Shown in pieces: positions 1 through 13,800 of a DNA stretch of 64,000 nucleotides. Below the pieces are notes generated by a model. It was not told where the DNA came from and made no database searches. It saw only the letters and a program-made list of their open reading frames with translations. This DNA comes from Watersipora subatra (lineage: Eukaryota > Bryozoa > Gymnolaemata > Cheilostomatida > Watersiporidae): NCBI RefSeq assembly GCF_963576615.1, contig NC_088711.1, positions 6,076,001-6,140,000 of the forward strand, written 5' to 3'. The position numbers were made by a program, and so were the translations under genes. The stretch's first letter is position 1, and each line of letters begins with the position of its first letter.

Positions 1-3000
1 ATGACATATGATACATTGTCTATTTCACAGACCTTATGGTTTAAAAGGTATGACATATGATACATAGTCTATTTCACAGACCTTATGGTTTAAAAGGTAT
101 GACATATGATGCATTGTCTATTTCACAGACCTTATGGTTTAAAAGGTATGCCATATGATACATTGTCTATTTCACAGACCTTATGGTTTAAAAGGTATGA
201 CATATGATACATAGTCTATTTCACTGACCTTATGGTTTAAAAGGTATGACATATGATACATAGTCTATTTCACAGACCTTATGGTTTAAAAGGTATGACA
301 TATGATACATAGTCTATTTCACAGACCTTATGGTTTAAAAGGTATGACATATGATACATTGTCTATTTCACAGACCTTATGGTTTAAAAGGTATGACATA
401 TGATACATTGTCTATTTCACAGACCTTATGGTTTAAAAGGTATGACATATGATACATAGTCTATTTCACAGACCTTATGGTTTAAAAGGTATGACATATG
501 ATACATTGTCTATTTCACAGACCTTATGGTTTAAAAGGTATGACATATGATACATTGTCTATTTCACAGACCTTATGGTTTAAAAGGTATGACATATGAT
601 ACATAGTCTATTTCACAGACATTATGGTTTAAAAGGTATGACATATGATACATAGTCTATTTCACTGACCTTATGGTTTAAAAGGTATGCCATATGATAC
701 ATAGTCTATTTCACAGACCTTATGGTTTAAAAGGTATGACATATGATACATTGTCTATTTCACTGACCTTATGGTTTAAAAGGTATGCCATATGATACAT
801 AGTCTATTTCACAGACCTTATGGTTTAAAAGGTATGACATATGATACATTGTCTATTTCACAGACCTTATGGTTTAAAAGGTATGACATATGATACATTG
901 TCTATTTCACAGACCTTATGGTTTAAAAGGTATGACATATGATACATAGTCTATTTCACAGACCTTATGGTTTAAAAGGTATGCCATATGATACATTGTC
1001 TATTTCACAGACTTTATGGTTTAAAAGGTATGACATATGATACATAGTCTATTTCACAGACCTTATGGTTTAAAAGGTATGACATATGATACATTGTCTA
1101 TTTCACAGACCTTATGGTTTAAAAGGTATGACGTATGATACATAGTCTATTTCACTGACCTTATGGTTTAAAAGGTATGACATATGATACATAGTCTATT
1201 TCACAGACCTTATGGTTTAAAAGGTATGACATATGATACATAGTCTATTTCACTGACCTTATGGTTTAAAAGGTATGACATATGATACATAGTCTATTTC
1301 ACAGACCTTATGGTTTAAAAGGTATGACATATGATACATTGTCTATTTCACTGACCTTATGGTTTAAAAGGTATGACATATGATACATAGTCTATTTCAC
1401 AGACCTTATGGTTTAAAAGGTATGACATATGATACATAGTCTATTTCACAGACCTTATGGTTTAAAAGGTATGACATATGATACATTGTCTATTTCACAG
1501 ACCTTATGGTTTAAAAGGTATGACATATGATACATTGTCTATTTCACAGACCTTATGGTTTAAAAGGTATGACATATGATACATAGTCTATTTCACAGAC
1601 CTTATGGTTTAAAAGGTATGACATATGATACATTGTCTATTTCACAGACCTTATGGTTTAAAAGGTATGACATATGATACATTGTCTATTTCACAGACCT
1701 TATGGTTTAAAAGGTATGACATATGATACATAGTCTATTTCACAGACATTATGGTTTAAAAGGTATGACATATGATACATAGTCTATTTCACTGACCTTA
1801 TGGTTTAAAAGGTATGCCATATGATACATAGTCTATTTCACAGACCTTATGGTTTAAAAGGTATGACATATGATACATTGTCTATTTCACAGACCTTATG
1901 GTTTAAAAGGTATGACATATGATACATTGTCTATTTCACTGACCTTATGGTTTAAAAGGTATGACATATGATACATTGTCTATTTCACTGACCTTATGGT
2001 TTAAAAGGTATGCCATATGATACATAGTCTATTTCACAGACCTTATGGTTTAAAAGGTATGACATATGATACATTGTTTATTTCACAGACCTTATGGTTT
2101 AAAAGGTATGACATATGATACATTGTCTATTTCACTGACCTTATGGTTTAAAAGGTATGCCATATGATACATAGTCTATTTCACAGACCTTATGGTTTAA
2201 AAGGTATGACATATGATACATTGTCTATTTCACAGACCTTATGGTTTAAAAGGTATGACATATGATACATAGTCTATTTCACTGACCTTATGGTTTAAAA
2301 GGTATGACATATGATACATAGTCTATTTCACAGACCTTATGGTTTAAAAGGTATGACATATGATACATAGTCTATTTCACAGACCTTATGGTTTAAAAGG
2401 TATGACATATGATACATTGTCTATTTCACAGACCTTATGGTTTAAAAGGTATGACATATGATACATTGTCTATTTCACAGACCTTATGGTTTAAAAGGTA
2501 TGACATATGATACATAGTCTATTTCACAGACATTATGGTTTAAAAGGTATGACATATGATACATAGTCTATTTCACTGACCTTATGGTTTAAAAGGTATG
2601 CCATATGATACATAGTCTATTTCACAGACCTTATGGTTTAAAAGGTATGACATATGATACATTGTCTATTTCACAGACCTTATGGTTTAAAAGGTATGAC
2701 ATATGATACATTGTCTATTTCACTGACCTTATGGTTTAAAAGGTATGCCATATGATACATAGTCTATTTCACAGACCTTATGGTTTAAAAGGTATGACAT
2801 ATGATACATAGTCTATTTCACAGACCTTATGGTTTAAAAGGTATGACATATGATACACTGTCTATTTCACAGACCTTATGGTTTAAAAGGTATGACATAT
2901 GATACATAGTCTATTTCACAGACCTTATGGTTTAAAAGGTATGACATATGATACATTGTCTATTTCACTGACCTTATGGTTTAAAGGGTATGACATATGA

Positions 3001-6000
3001 TACATAGTCTATTTCACTGACCTTATGGTTTAAAAGGTATGACATATGATACATAGTCTATTTCACAGACCTTATGGTTTAAAAGGTATGACATATGATA
3101 CATTGTCTATTTCACTGACCTTATGGTTTAAAAGGTATGACATATGATACATAGTCTATTTCACAGACCTTATGGTTTAAAAGGTATGACATATGATACA
3201 TTGTCTATTTCACTGACCTTATGGTTTAAAAGGTATGACATATGATACACAGTCTATTTCACAGACCTTATGGTTTAAAAGGTATGACATATGATACATA
3301 GTCTATTTCACAGACCTTATGGTTTAAAAGGTATGACGTATGATACATAGTCTATTTCACAGACCTTATGGTTTAAAAGGTATGACATATGATACATTGT
3401 CTATTTCACAGACCTTATGGTTTAAAAGGTATGCCATATGATACATTGTCTATTTCACAGACCTTATGGTTTAAAAGGTATGACATATGATACATTGTCT
3501 ATTTCCCAGACCTTATGGTTTAAAAGGTATGACATATGATACATTGTCTATTTCACAGACCTTATGGTTTAAAAGGTATGACATATGATACATTGTCTAT
3601 TTCACAGACCTTATGGTTTAAAAGGTATGACATATGATACATTGTCTATTTCACAGACCTTATGGTTTAAAAGGTATGACATATGATACATTGTCTATTT
3701 CACAGACCTTATGGTTTAAAAGGTATGACGTATGATACATAGTCTATTTCACTGACCTTATGGTTTAAAAGGTATGACATATGATACATAGTCTATTTCA
3801 CAGACCTTATGGTTTAAAAGGTATGACATATGATACATTGTCTATTTCACCGACCTTATGGTTTAAAAGGTATGCCATATGATACATAGTCTATTTCACA
3901 GACCTTATGGTTTAAAAGGTATGCCATATGATACATTGTCTATTTCACAGACCTTATGGTTTAAAAGGTATGACATATGATACATTGTCTATTTCACTGA
4001 CCTTATGGTTTAAAAGGTATGACATATGATACATAGTCTATTTCACTGACCTTATGGTTTAAAAGGTATGCCATATGATACATAGTCTATTTCACAGACC
4101 TTATGGTTTAAAAGGTATGACATATGATACATTGTCTATTTCACTGACCTTATGGTTTAAAAGGTATGACATATGATACATAGTCTATTTCACAGACCTT
4201 ATGGTTTAAAAGGTATGACATATGATACATTGTCTATTTCACTGACCTTATGGTTTAAAAGGTATGACATATGATACATAGTCTATTTCACAGACCTTAT
4301 GGTTTAAAAGGTATGACATATGATACATTGTCTATTTCACTGACCTTATGGTTTAAAAGGTATGACATATGATACATAGTCTATTTCACTGACCTTATGG
4401 TTTAAAAGGTATGACATATGATACATAGTCTATTTCACAGACCTTATGGTTTAAAAGGTATGACATATGATACATTGTCTATTTCACTGACCTTATGGTT
4501 TAAAAGGTATGACATATGATACATAGTCTATTTCACTGACCTTATGGTTTAAAAGGTATGACATATGATACATTGTCTATTTCACTGACCTTATGGTTTA
4601 AAAGGTATGACATATGATACATAGTCTATTTCACAGACCTTATGGTTTAAAAGGTATGACATATGATACATTGTCTATTTCACTGACCTTATGGTTTAAA
4701 AGGTATGACATATGATACATAGTCTATTTCACAGACCTTATGGTTTAAAAGGTATGACATATGATACATTGTCTATTTCACTGACCTTATGGTTTAAAAG
4801 GTATGACATATGATACATAGTCTATTTCACTGACCTTATGGTTTAAAAGGTATGACATATGATACATAGTCTATTTCACAGACCTTATGGTTTAAAAGGT
4901 ATGACATATGATACATTGTCTATTTCACTGACCTTATGGTTTAAAAGGTATGACATATGATACATAGTCTATTTCACAGACCTTATGGTTTAAAAGGTAT
5001 GACATATGATACATTGTCTATTTCACTGACCTTATGGTTTAAAAGGTATGACATATGATACACAGTCTATTTCACAGACCTTATGGTTTAAAAGGTATGA
5101 CATATGATACATAGTCTATTTCACAGACCTTATGGTTTAAAAGGTATGACGTATGATACATAGTCTATTTCACAGACCTTATGGTTTAAAAGGTATGACA
5201 TATGATACATTGTCTATTTCACAGACCTTATGGTTTAAAAGGTATGCCATATGATACATTGTCTATTTCACAGACCTTATGGTTTAAAAGGTATGACATA
5301 TGATACATTGTCTATTTCCCAGACCTTATGGTTTAAAAGGTATGCCATATGATACATTGTCTATTTCACAGACCTTATGGTTTAAAAGGTATGACATATG
5401 ATACATTGTCTATTTCACAGACCTTATGGTTTAAAAGGTATGACATATGATACATAGTCTATTTCACAGACCTTATGGTTTAAAAGGTATGACATATGAT
5501 GCATTGTCTATTTCACAGACCTTATGGTTTAAAAGGTATGCCATATGATACATTGTCTATTTCACAGACCTTATGGTTTAAAAGGTATGACATATGATAC
5601 ATAGTCTATTTCACTGACCTTATGGTTTAAAAGGTATGACATATGATACATAGTCTATTTCACAGACCTTATGGTTTAAAAGGTATGACATATGATACAT
5701 AGTCTATTTCACAGACCTTATGGTTTAAAAGGTATGACATATGATACATTGTCTATTTCACAGACCTTATGGTTTAAAAGGTATGACATATGATACATTG
5801 TCTATTTCACAGACCTTATGGTTTAAAAGGTATGACATATGATACATAGTCTATTTCACAGACCTTATGGTTTAAAAGGTATGACATATGATACATTGTC
5901 TATTTCACAGACCTTATGGTTTAAAAGGTATGACATATGATACATTGTCTATTTCACAGACCTTATGGTTTAAAAGGTATGACATATGATACATTGTCTA

Positions 6001-7271
6001 TTTCACAGACCTTATGGTTTAAAAGGTATGACATATGATACATAGTCTATTTCACAGACCTTATGGTTTAAAAGGTATGACATATGATACATTGTCTATT
6101 TCACAGACCTTATGGTTTAAAAGGTATGACATATGATACATTGTCTATTTCACAGACCTTATGGTTTAAAAGGTATGACATATGATACATAGTCTATTTC
6201 ACAGACCTTATGGTTTAAAAGGTATGACATATGATACATTGTCTATTTCACAGACCTTATGGTTTAAAAGGTATGACATATGATACATTGTCTATTTCAC
6301 AGACCTTATGGTTTAAAAGGTATGACATATGATACATAGTCTATTTCACAGACATTATGGTTTAAAAGGTATGACATATGATACATAGTCTATTTCACTG
6401 ACCTTATGGTTTAAAAGGTATGCCATATGATACATAGTCTATTTCACAGACCTTATGGTTTAAAAGGTATGACATATGATACATTGTCTATTTCACAGAC
6501 CTTATGGTTTAAAAGGTATGACATATGATACATTGTCTATTTCACTGACCTTATGGTTTAAAAGGTATGACATATGATACATTGTCTATTTCACTGACCT
6601 TATGGTTTAAAAGGTATGCCATATGATACATAGTCTATTTCACAGACCTTATGGTTTAAAAGGTATGACATATGATACATTGTCTATTTCACAGACCTTA
6701 TGGTTTAAAAGGTATGACATATGATACATTGTCTATTTCACTGACCTTATGGTTTAAAAGGTATGCCATATGATACATAGTCTATTTCACAGACCTTATG
6801 GTTTAAAAGGTATGACATATGATACATTGTCTATTTCACAGACCTTATGGTTTAAAAGGTATGACATATGATACATTGTCTATTTCACAGACCTTATGGT
6901 TTAAAAGGTATGACATATGATACATTGTCTATTTCACAGACCTTATGGTTTAAAAGGTATGACGTATGATACATAGTCTATTTCACTGACCTTATGGTTT
7001 AAAAGGTATGACATATGATACATAGTCTATTTCACAGACCTTATGGTTTAAAAGGTATGACATATGATACATTGTCTATTTCACAGACCTTATGGTTTAA
7101 AATGTATGACATATGATACATTGTCTATTTCACAGACCTTATGGTTTAAAAGGTATGACATATGATACATTGTCTATTTCACAGACCTTATGGTTTAAAA
7201 GGTATGACATATGATACATAGTCTATTTCACAGACCTTATGGTTTAAAAGGTATGACATATGATACATTGT
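1..7271. repeat. 49-bp satellite array, about 148 copies
   Basis: A 49-bp unit starting ATGACATATGATACATTGTC and ending TTTAAAAGGT repeats head to tail from the window edge to about 7271, where it stops abruptly at the TC before AACTATTAGG. Copies differ at a few recurring positions (TTG/TAG, CAG/CTG before ACC, GAC/GCC/GACG). Every copy contains a pyrimidine-rich stretch ending in TTTCACAG and, 17 nt later, AAAAGGTATG, which look like a splice acceptor and donor. It lies just 5' of the first visible NUP58 exon, so it is probably intronic; this is inference because the upstream exons are out of view. Confidence 0.97.
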
Positions 7272-7724
7272 CAACTATTAGGTTTTACTGAATATTTAGT
7301 TGCGTAAGAGTAAGAAAAGTTAGCAAAAGAGTTAAGGAGCACAGATATCTGCTTTTGTTTGCAAAAGTTTGGAGTACTCTGGAATCATGTGTTAAATATA
7401 TATCAGATATATTTGTTTGCTTAACTAAAAGCAAGGTTCTTCAGATCTATTGGTACACTTGTCTGACCAGAAATACTAAAATATGCGAATCATAAACACA
7501 TCATGGTTATCTTTGATTGAGCCATTACTGCTCATGAGCAGTTAACTCCTAGTTGTGAGCTCAAAAATCTTCCCACTCTACATAGTTCTTGTACATCTGC
7601 TACACTTACAAGACTTGATATTTCATCAGGGACCTGCTGGTTTATCTTCATTGAGATGTTGTTAATATGCGTGTCGTTTCCTTGTTCTGCTTTTTTAGAC
7701 GCTACAATTCTTTTAACTTTGTAG
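7272..7724 (+). other. Intronic sequence before first visible NUP58 exon
   Basis: Unique AT-rich sequence between the satellite and the acceptor TTTGTAG that ends at 7724. I see no coding similarity here. A second acceptor-like TTTTTTAG at 7691-7698 would add nine codons in frame, but the family pattern (a short segment before the KLHETF-like helix) fits the 7724 acceptor better. Confidence 0.5.
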
Positions 7725-7807
7725 ATGTATTCATTTGTCTCAAAAAGTTACATGAAACATTCATCGCATTAGCGGCGCAACTCCAGAGCATTCATGAGCA
7801 GGTTAAG
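7725..7807 (+). CDS. NUP58: NUP58 exon a (end of coiled-coil domain)
   Basis: Encodes (G/D)VFICLKKLHETF then ALAAQLQSIHEQVK. Acceptor TTTGTAG, donor AAG|GTAAGT. Starts in phase 1 and ends in phase 0. This is the best conserved stretch of the visible part. Confidence 0.85.
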
Positions 7808-10800
7808 GTAAGTAAATCATGCCATGATGCGCCATTATACATTTGTGCTTGTTCATGTGGACTCCATTACATCCTTGTGTTTTGGTATAAATTAATGGCA
7901 TGTTTCTGACCTGCACTTTTGCCCTGTAATCGAGTTCAAGGTCGTCATTAGATTAGGCAAGTGTTTCAATGAGACCAATTATACACAGTCTAATAAAAAA
8001 TAGTTGCTGTCCTCAGGAACAGAAGGATCAATACCTGGCTTATCGTAAAGTTTTCCACAATGATGAAACAGATGTGTTTGAGCAGCGAAAAAAGTCAGTG
8101 ACCAATAAGAGCAAGTTGCCCCGTACATCACAGCCACTGGGGCCAACTCCCTTTACCGGCCTCTCCAGCTATGCAGTCATGATGATGAATGCTGCCATGA
8201 ACAGACAGGCTTTGCAGCAAACTGGTAAGTGATATCGTAATCTTTCCTATATCGTCTTGTGACCAGTGTCATGCAATATTCTAAGCTTATGACCGGCGAG
8301 CAGTGTTTGTGGTGATAAGCTTTCTGACAAAAAAAGCGGTCTGCTTGTGGAATTATTATCTTATGTTTCAAGTATGTTTTAAACTAATGATTTACTATTG
8401 GCTTTTTTAACAGTTTTAAAAATAGAATCTCATCTGAGTTTATTGGTACACCATACATGCGAATGCTGTGCTAACATTTGAAATGCTCGCATGATATTTT
8501 GCTCAGCATCAATAATCAAGGATTGGTTGTCTTACAGGAAATGAGCTTGGTCTTGCTGCGCCCGTCGCATCTACTCAACCTCCTACTACTGGTTTGTTTG
8601 GAGGTTAGTTATTGTCTTCTCTCCATTATCTATCATCATCATCACTCAGCTTACTACTAAGTTAAAAGTTCTGGTGACCAGTAGAGCCATCAATGTCTTG
8701 TGACATCACTATCAGCTAATGAGGCTACACACACTGACTAACTGCATCATTTGAGTAGTCAATGTCTTGTAGATGCATCGTTTCAAAACAAATGTGTTGG
8801 TCTACCTCAGAGATAAATTCGATGCATCAGTAGTTGGCTGAAGTAGTTGATTATTATGATTTCTATTCAATTTTATTCATTTCAAATGCATGTTAGTCGC
8901 AATCACAATTGGTTTTTGGGCAACTATGACAAGGCTCCACACAAACAACTATGTATGTTGAAGAATATTCTCACTTGTAACAGATATATGAAAGCCATTA
9001 GTATATACTAGCGGAATGCCTGGTATTGCACCGGTATTAAAAATCAGCTTATAAACAATGAGAGGTAGTGTATTTGCTTGCCATTAGCTTAGCACATTGC
9101 CAATGGCTAATTTGAGTAAGCTTACTAACAAGAGCTAGACAACTAACAACTAGACTTACTAACAACGATTTGCTCTCATGGAAGAGCAAGCATAAATTTA
9201 CATTGCGCTGTAACGGAGAGCGGTGGAGTATTTTAACCCAACTAGTGACATATATTGCCCAAAGAATCAATCAATCTGGTGTAGTTAAATTGGTAAAACA
9301 TTTGCCTGGTGAACGGTAGGTTCAAAGATCAAATCTTCTGCGATACGGATTCTTCATTTTAATAGCTATAGCTGGACAAACTGAACTAAATACACACGGA
9401 GTTTGAAATTTATGTATATATAGATTGTAACTATTTCTAAAACATTTCAGATGATTGACTTGGTTAAATACGTTTAAATCCTTTTTCTTTAGTTTATGTC
9501 ATGAACGGAGTATTCATGTACTTGTTGTTTCATCATTAGTGTGTACCATTTTTTTCTTTGCGCAAAATATAGCAATGCAAATATCTGGACAAACGCTAGT
9601 TTTGTGACAAATTGTTGATTATTCATGTTGCAGTACCACTTTCTTGGTGATACTTTAGTAATGTTACTTAAAATTCCAACAAGGGCGTTATGGTCTTCAC
9701 GCAATTGAGGCCAATTCTCATTGGTCGATCTATTTGTCAACGCGATGCATCATGTAGTATTGTTGGTGTGTATAAGTGCAGCGAATATTTACACTACGCG
9801 TCAGCGATGCATTCGGTCTGTGTGGGTAGCCAGGCCTTTAGGGAGTGATTAGCAGAATATGGAGTGTCAGAGAAATGAAAACTGACAACTGAAGTACAGT
9901 AGACCCCCGCCATACGATGTTAATTCGTTTCGGTGTTGGCATCAAAAAGACGAAAATGTCGTATAGAGGGGTATAGAAACCCATAGTAATTATTTAATGC
10001 AAACAGCCCCTGTTAAAAAACATCAAAATTTTATTTACGTGCTGTACATATTAAAAATTAGTAACAAAATAGTAGGCCTGTATTAACCTTGGTAACTTTA
10101 GTGTATTTAGTCCTCATGATCTGCAATAAAATGTAACATTGCAATGTACTATGTGCAGTAACGTACCTTAGAGAGTTCTTACCTTCAAGACAGATGTATA
10201 ACATAAACTTTGAATTTAACTTAAACGAATTTAGCTTACTAAGCACACACTTAAAGCTAAGTTTTAGTATTTGTTTTACTAAACTTAACTTTGTCATCAT
10301 CTACAATTTGATTCCCCATCTGTTTCTGGTTTCGTTTTCGCTATAACTTATAATGATTAACGCTAAACTAAGAGAAAGGAGAGGGGAAGAGAGAAACGTA
10401 TCTCTGTTTCAGGGATTTAGGCGAGTAGCATATCGCATCTTCGTTATTCCGATTTTTTCAGCACACCAACTGCCAAATTTGAACTTCGAGAGAAATTTTT
10501 GTTGATGTCCTATGGCGAAAAAAATGTAGCATGGTTAGGATGAAAAAACTTGTGTTCCACATCGTAAGGTGAAAACAATCGTATAACAAGGACATCGGAA
10601 CTCAGGGGTGCTTTATAGAGTGATGAGTGAAATTAAGTAGAGGAATGAGTTAAATGAAGTGGTCAAGTTATTTACACTGGTGGAGTACATAGTGACTAGT
10701 GGAGTACATAGTGACTAGTGGAGTACATGTTGACTAGTGGAGTACATAGTGACTAGTGGAGTACATGGTGACTAGTGGAGTACATGGTGACTAGTGGAGT

Positions 10801-13800
10801 ACATGGTGACTAGTGGAGTACATGGTGACTAGTGGAGTACTGAGTGACTAGTGGAGTACAGAGTGACTAGTGGATTACAGAGTGACTAGTGAAGTACAGA
10901 GTGACTAGTGGATTACAGAGTGACTAGTGGAGTACAGAGTGACTAGTGGAGTACAGAGTGACTAGTGGAGTACAGAGTGGCGATTGGAGTACAGAGTGGC
11001 GATTGGAGTACAGAGTGACTAGCGGAGTACTGAGTGGCTAGTGGAGTACTGAGTGACTCGTGGACTACTGAGTGAATAGTTAAGTACGAAAATCGCAAAA
11101 AGCAAAATCTCTTGCTCTTCTCTAGGGCCATTTGGTAACTCTCTCTCACCATAGAAATGTTTGCATTTACATAATTTGTAAAAACACCTTTCAATAGGTC
11201 GATGTATAATACTAACTATCTTTTCTTCAAATCAAAGCGTGTGCTTGTTTGTTAGAATAGTTGATGAAATGACTGGCATTGCAGGTACATCCACAGGCTT
11301 TGGAGGATTTGGATCAAGCACCACACAACCATCAACTCTCTTTGGAGCACCAGCAGCGGCTAAACCAAGTGAGTGTTATATCTGCTTTTTGGCTGAAGAC
11401 CCGCATGCTGCTTCTCCATAAACAAATGGAACATTGACCACATTAGCTTTTACTAATAAGTTTATATGTTGTATACACGCATATACGCATGTGTCTCTGT
11501 AGCATTTGGCTTTGGCTCGGCTGCCACCACATCAGCTCCTTTTGGATTTTCATCCGGTACAGCTGCTACCAAACCAGCAGGTAAGTACCTGTTGATGGTT
11601 GACGTGCTAAAGTCTCTTTTTGCTATGAGCTATTGTGTGAACACATACGGTAATATTAAGCTCATATTTTAAGGACCTTTGCCTTCTTGAGCACACTTTC
11701 ACACTTTTAGCTATATTTGCGCAGGTTTCGGATTTGGCACTACCACAACATCGGCACCCTCTTTTGGATTTGGTTCAACGGCAGCAAGTAAACCTACAGG
11801 TAAGCGTGTACCATCATGCTGGTGTACCACGTTATGGTTGAGCATGGCTTGTTTATTGTTCTTTTAGTGCAGTCAATATAACGAGGATATTCTACAAAAC
11901 ATTTTGGCATACAGTTATTGGCATTGTTACTATATGGTGGTACATTAGTTAACAGAATTGTGATTAATATGATGTACTAGTTAAAAGAATTGTTACTAGT
12001 TTGGTATATTAGTTAATAGAATTGTTACTAATATGGTACCTTTGTTAACAGAATTGTTACTAATTCGGTATATTAGTTAACAGCATTGTTACTAATATGG
12101 TACCTTTGTTAACAGAAATGTTACTAATGTGATACATTATTTAACAGAATTGTTACTAATATGGTATATTGGTTAACAGAATTGTTACTAATATGGTACA
12201 TTATTTAACAGAATTGTTACTAATATGGTACCTTTGTTAATAGAATTGTTACTAATATGGTATACTAGTTAACAGGATTGTTACTAATATGGTACATTAT
12301 TTAACAGAATTGTTACTAATATGGTACCTTTGTTAACAGAATTGTTACTAATATGGTACCTTTGTTAACAGAATTGTTACTAATATGGTATATTAGTTAA
12401 CAGGATTGTTACTAATATGGTATATTAGTTAACAGAATTGTTACTAATATGGTATATTAGTTAACAGAATTGTTACTAATATGGTACATTATTTAACATA
12501 ATTGTCACTAATATGGTATATTAGTTCATTACACTATTTTTGGTGCACTTACATATCCTCAACTTTCTGTAAATTTAATTCTGTGACTTACACATCAGTT
12601 CTAAATGTATTGTCCTGAATTATCTGTCTTCTTCAAACCATCATAAGGCGTATAGGCTCACTGACCTCGTTTAGAGGTCACAATATGGCTGGTGTCCAAC
12701 TCTTACTTTTAATCTCATCGCTTATGTCAATCTGTAACATCTCATCACTGACTTTTCATGGGTTGATGCTTATATGAATATTCTTTTTAAGGCAGCAGGC
12801 GGTTTTGATAATCTACGTTGATGAAAATGTTGAATTAAACTAGAGGCTGCATTTTAATGACTCCATAAGTGAGCTCTCTGTGATAGATAATTTGTGACAG
12901 AATATTGGAATAATGTTGTTTCTGCGAAAACTATGGTCACATAATGCATCCTTTTGATTGAAATTGCTCTGATTGACGATTATGCCGAAGTGAAACATAC
13001 GAGTAATATTTGAATAACAACAGCTCATAAGAACTCAGTCAACAAGGCTGTTTGTAGCCCACAGAATGTAGTGGCAAGCGTTAACTTCATTTTCTCTAAG
13101 TAGTCAGAAATCAACGCTCCTTCTTCATCATTTTTACTCTTACTAATCCAGCAGTAATTTATTCTCATCAGCTGATTGGTCTGCAGTTCTTGTTTGGATT
13201 CTGAAGTTCAGCCATACTCAGTAGTCACAGTCGGTAGTCACATTCGGTAGTCAGAGTTTTCAAGCGTCAGAGGTAAAGCCAAGAGTTAGTGCAGCGTTAA
13301 TAAGATATACCTACTGTTTTGTGCCCATGCAGTAAAAGATGAGGTATTGATAAATAACCCATATAACTTTAAACGTGTTGTCGGTATCTATTTAGCAAGG
13401 ACACCATTAAAAGAGAGGCGATTTCAAACAAGAAACATCCTATGAACTCCAATTGATGGTAAAACTTCTTTGCTAGCTACGACCTTCTGCAATGAAATGC
13501 TATTTTGAACGATGAACGAGTTTGTTCGGACTATTAATATCCATGGAACATAGTGTTTAAGGACATTGAGCATTAATATTAAGAATATCGTATATCATTA
13601 TTCGTCGATATCTAGTCTATATATTGAAAAGTAAACATTCTAATATGCATGTTACTTTAGAGCAAGATACAGTAAGTTTATTAGTACCTACTTGTACGAT
13701 ACTACCTACTTGTACGATACTACCTACTTGTACGATACTACCTACTTGTACAATACCTACTTGTACGATACTACCTACTTGTACGATACTACCTACTTGT

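Larger units (their letters stand above)
8604..11284 (+). other. NUP58 intron with SINE, DNA transposon and 19-bp array
   Basis: A 2.7-kb intron. Apart from the separately listed repeats (SINE-like 9265-9400, pogo/Tigger-like remnant about 9890-10620, 19-mer array 10679-11086) I see no coding signal. The segment about 9010-9065 resembles the TACCCGGCGTTGCCCGGG-linked sequence that recurs in the 2.9-kb units near 51,770. Confidence 0.6.

Noticed and set aside
1..7271. CRISPR-like array
   Set aside because: Repeats are contiguous with no variable spacers, and the genome is eukaryotic.
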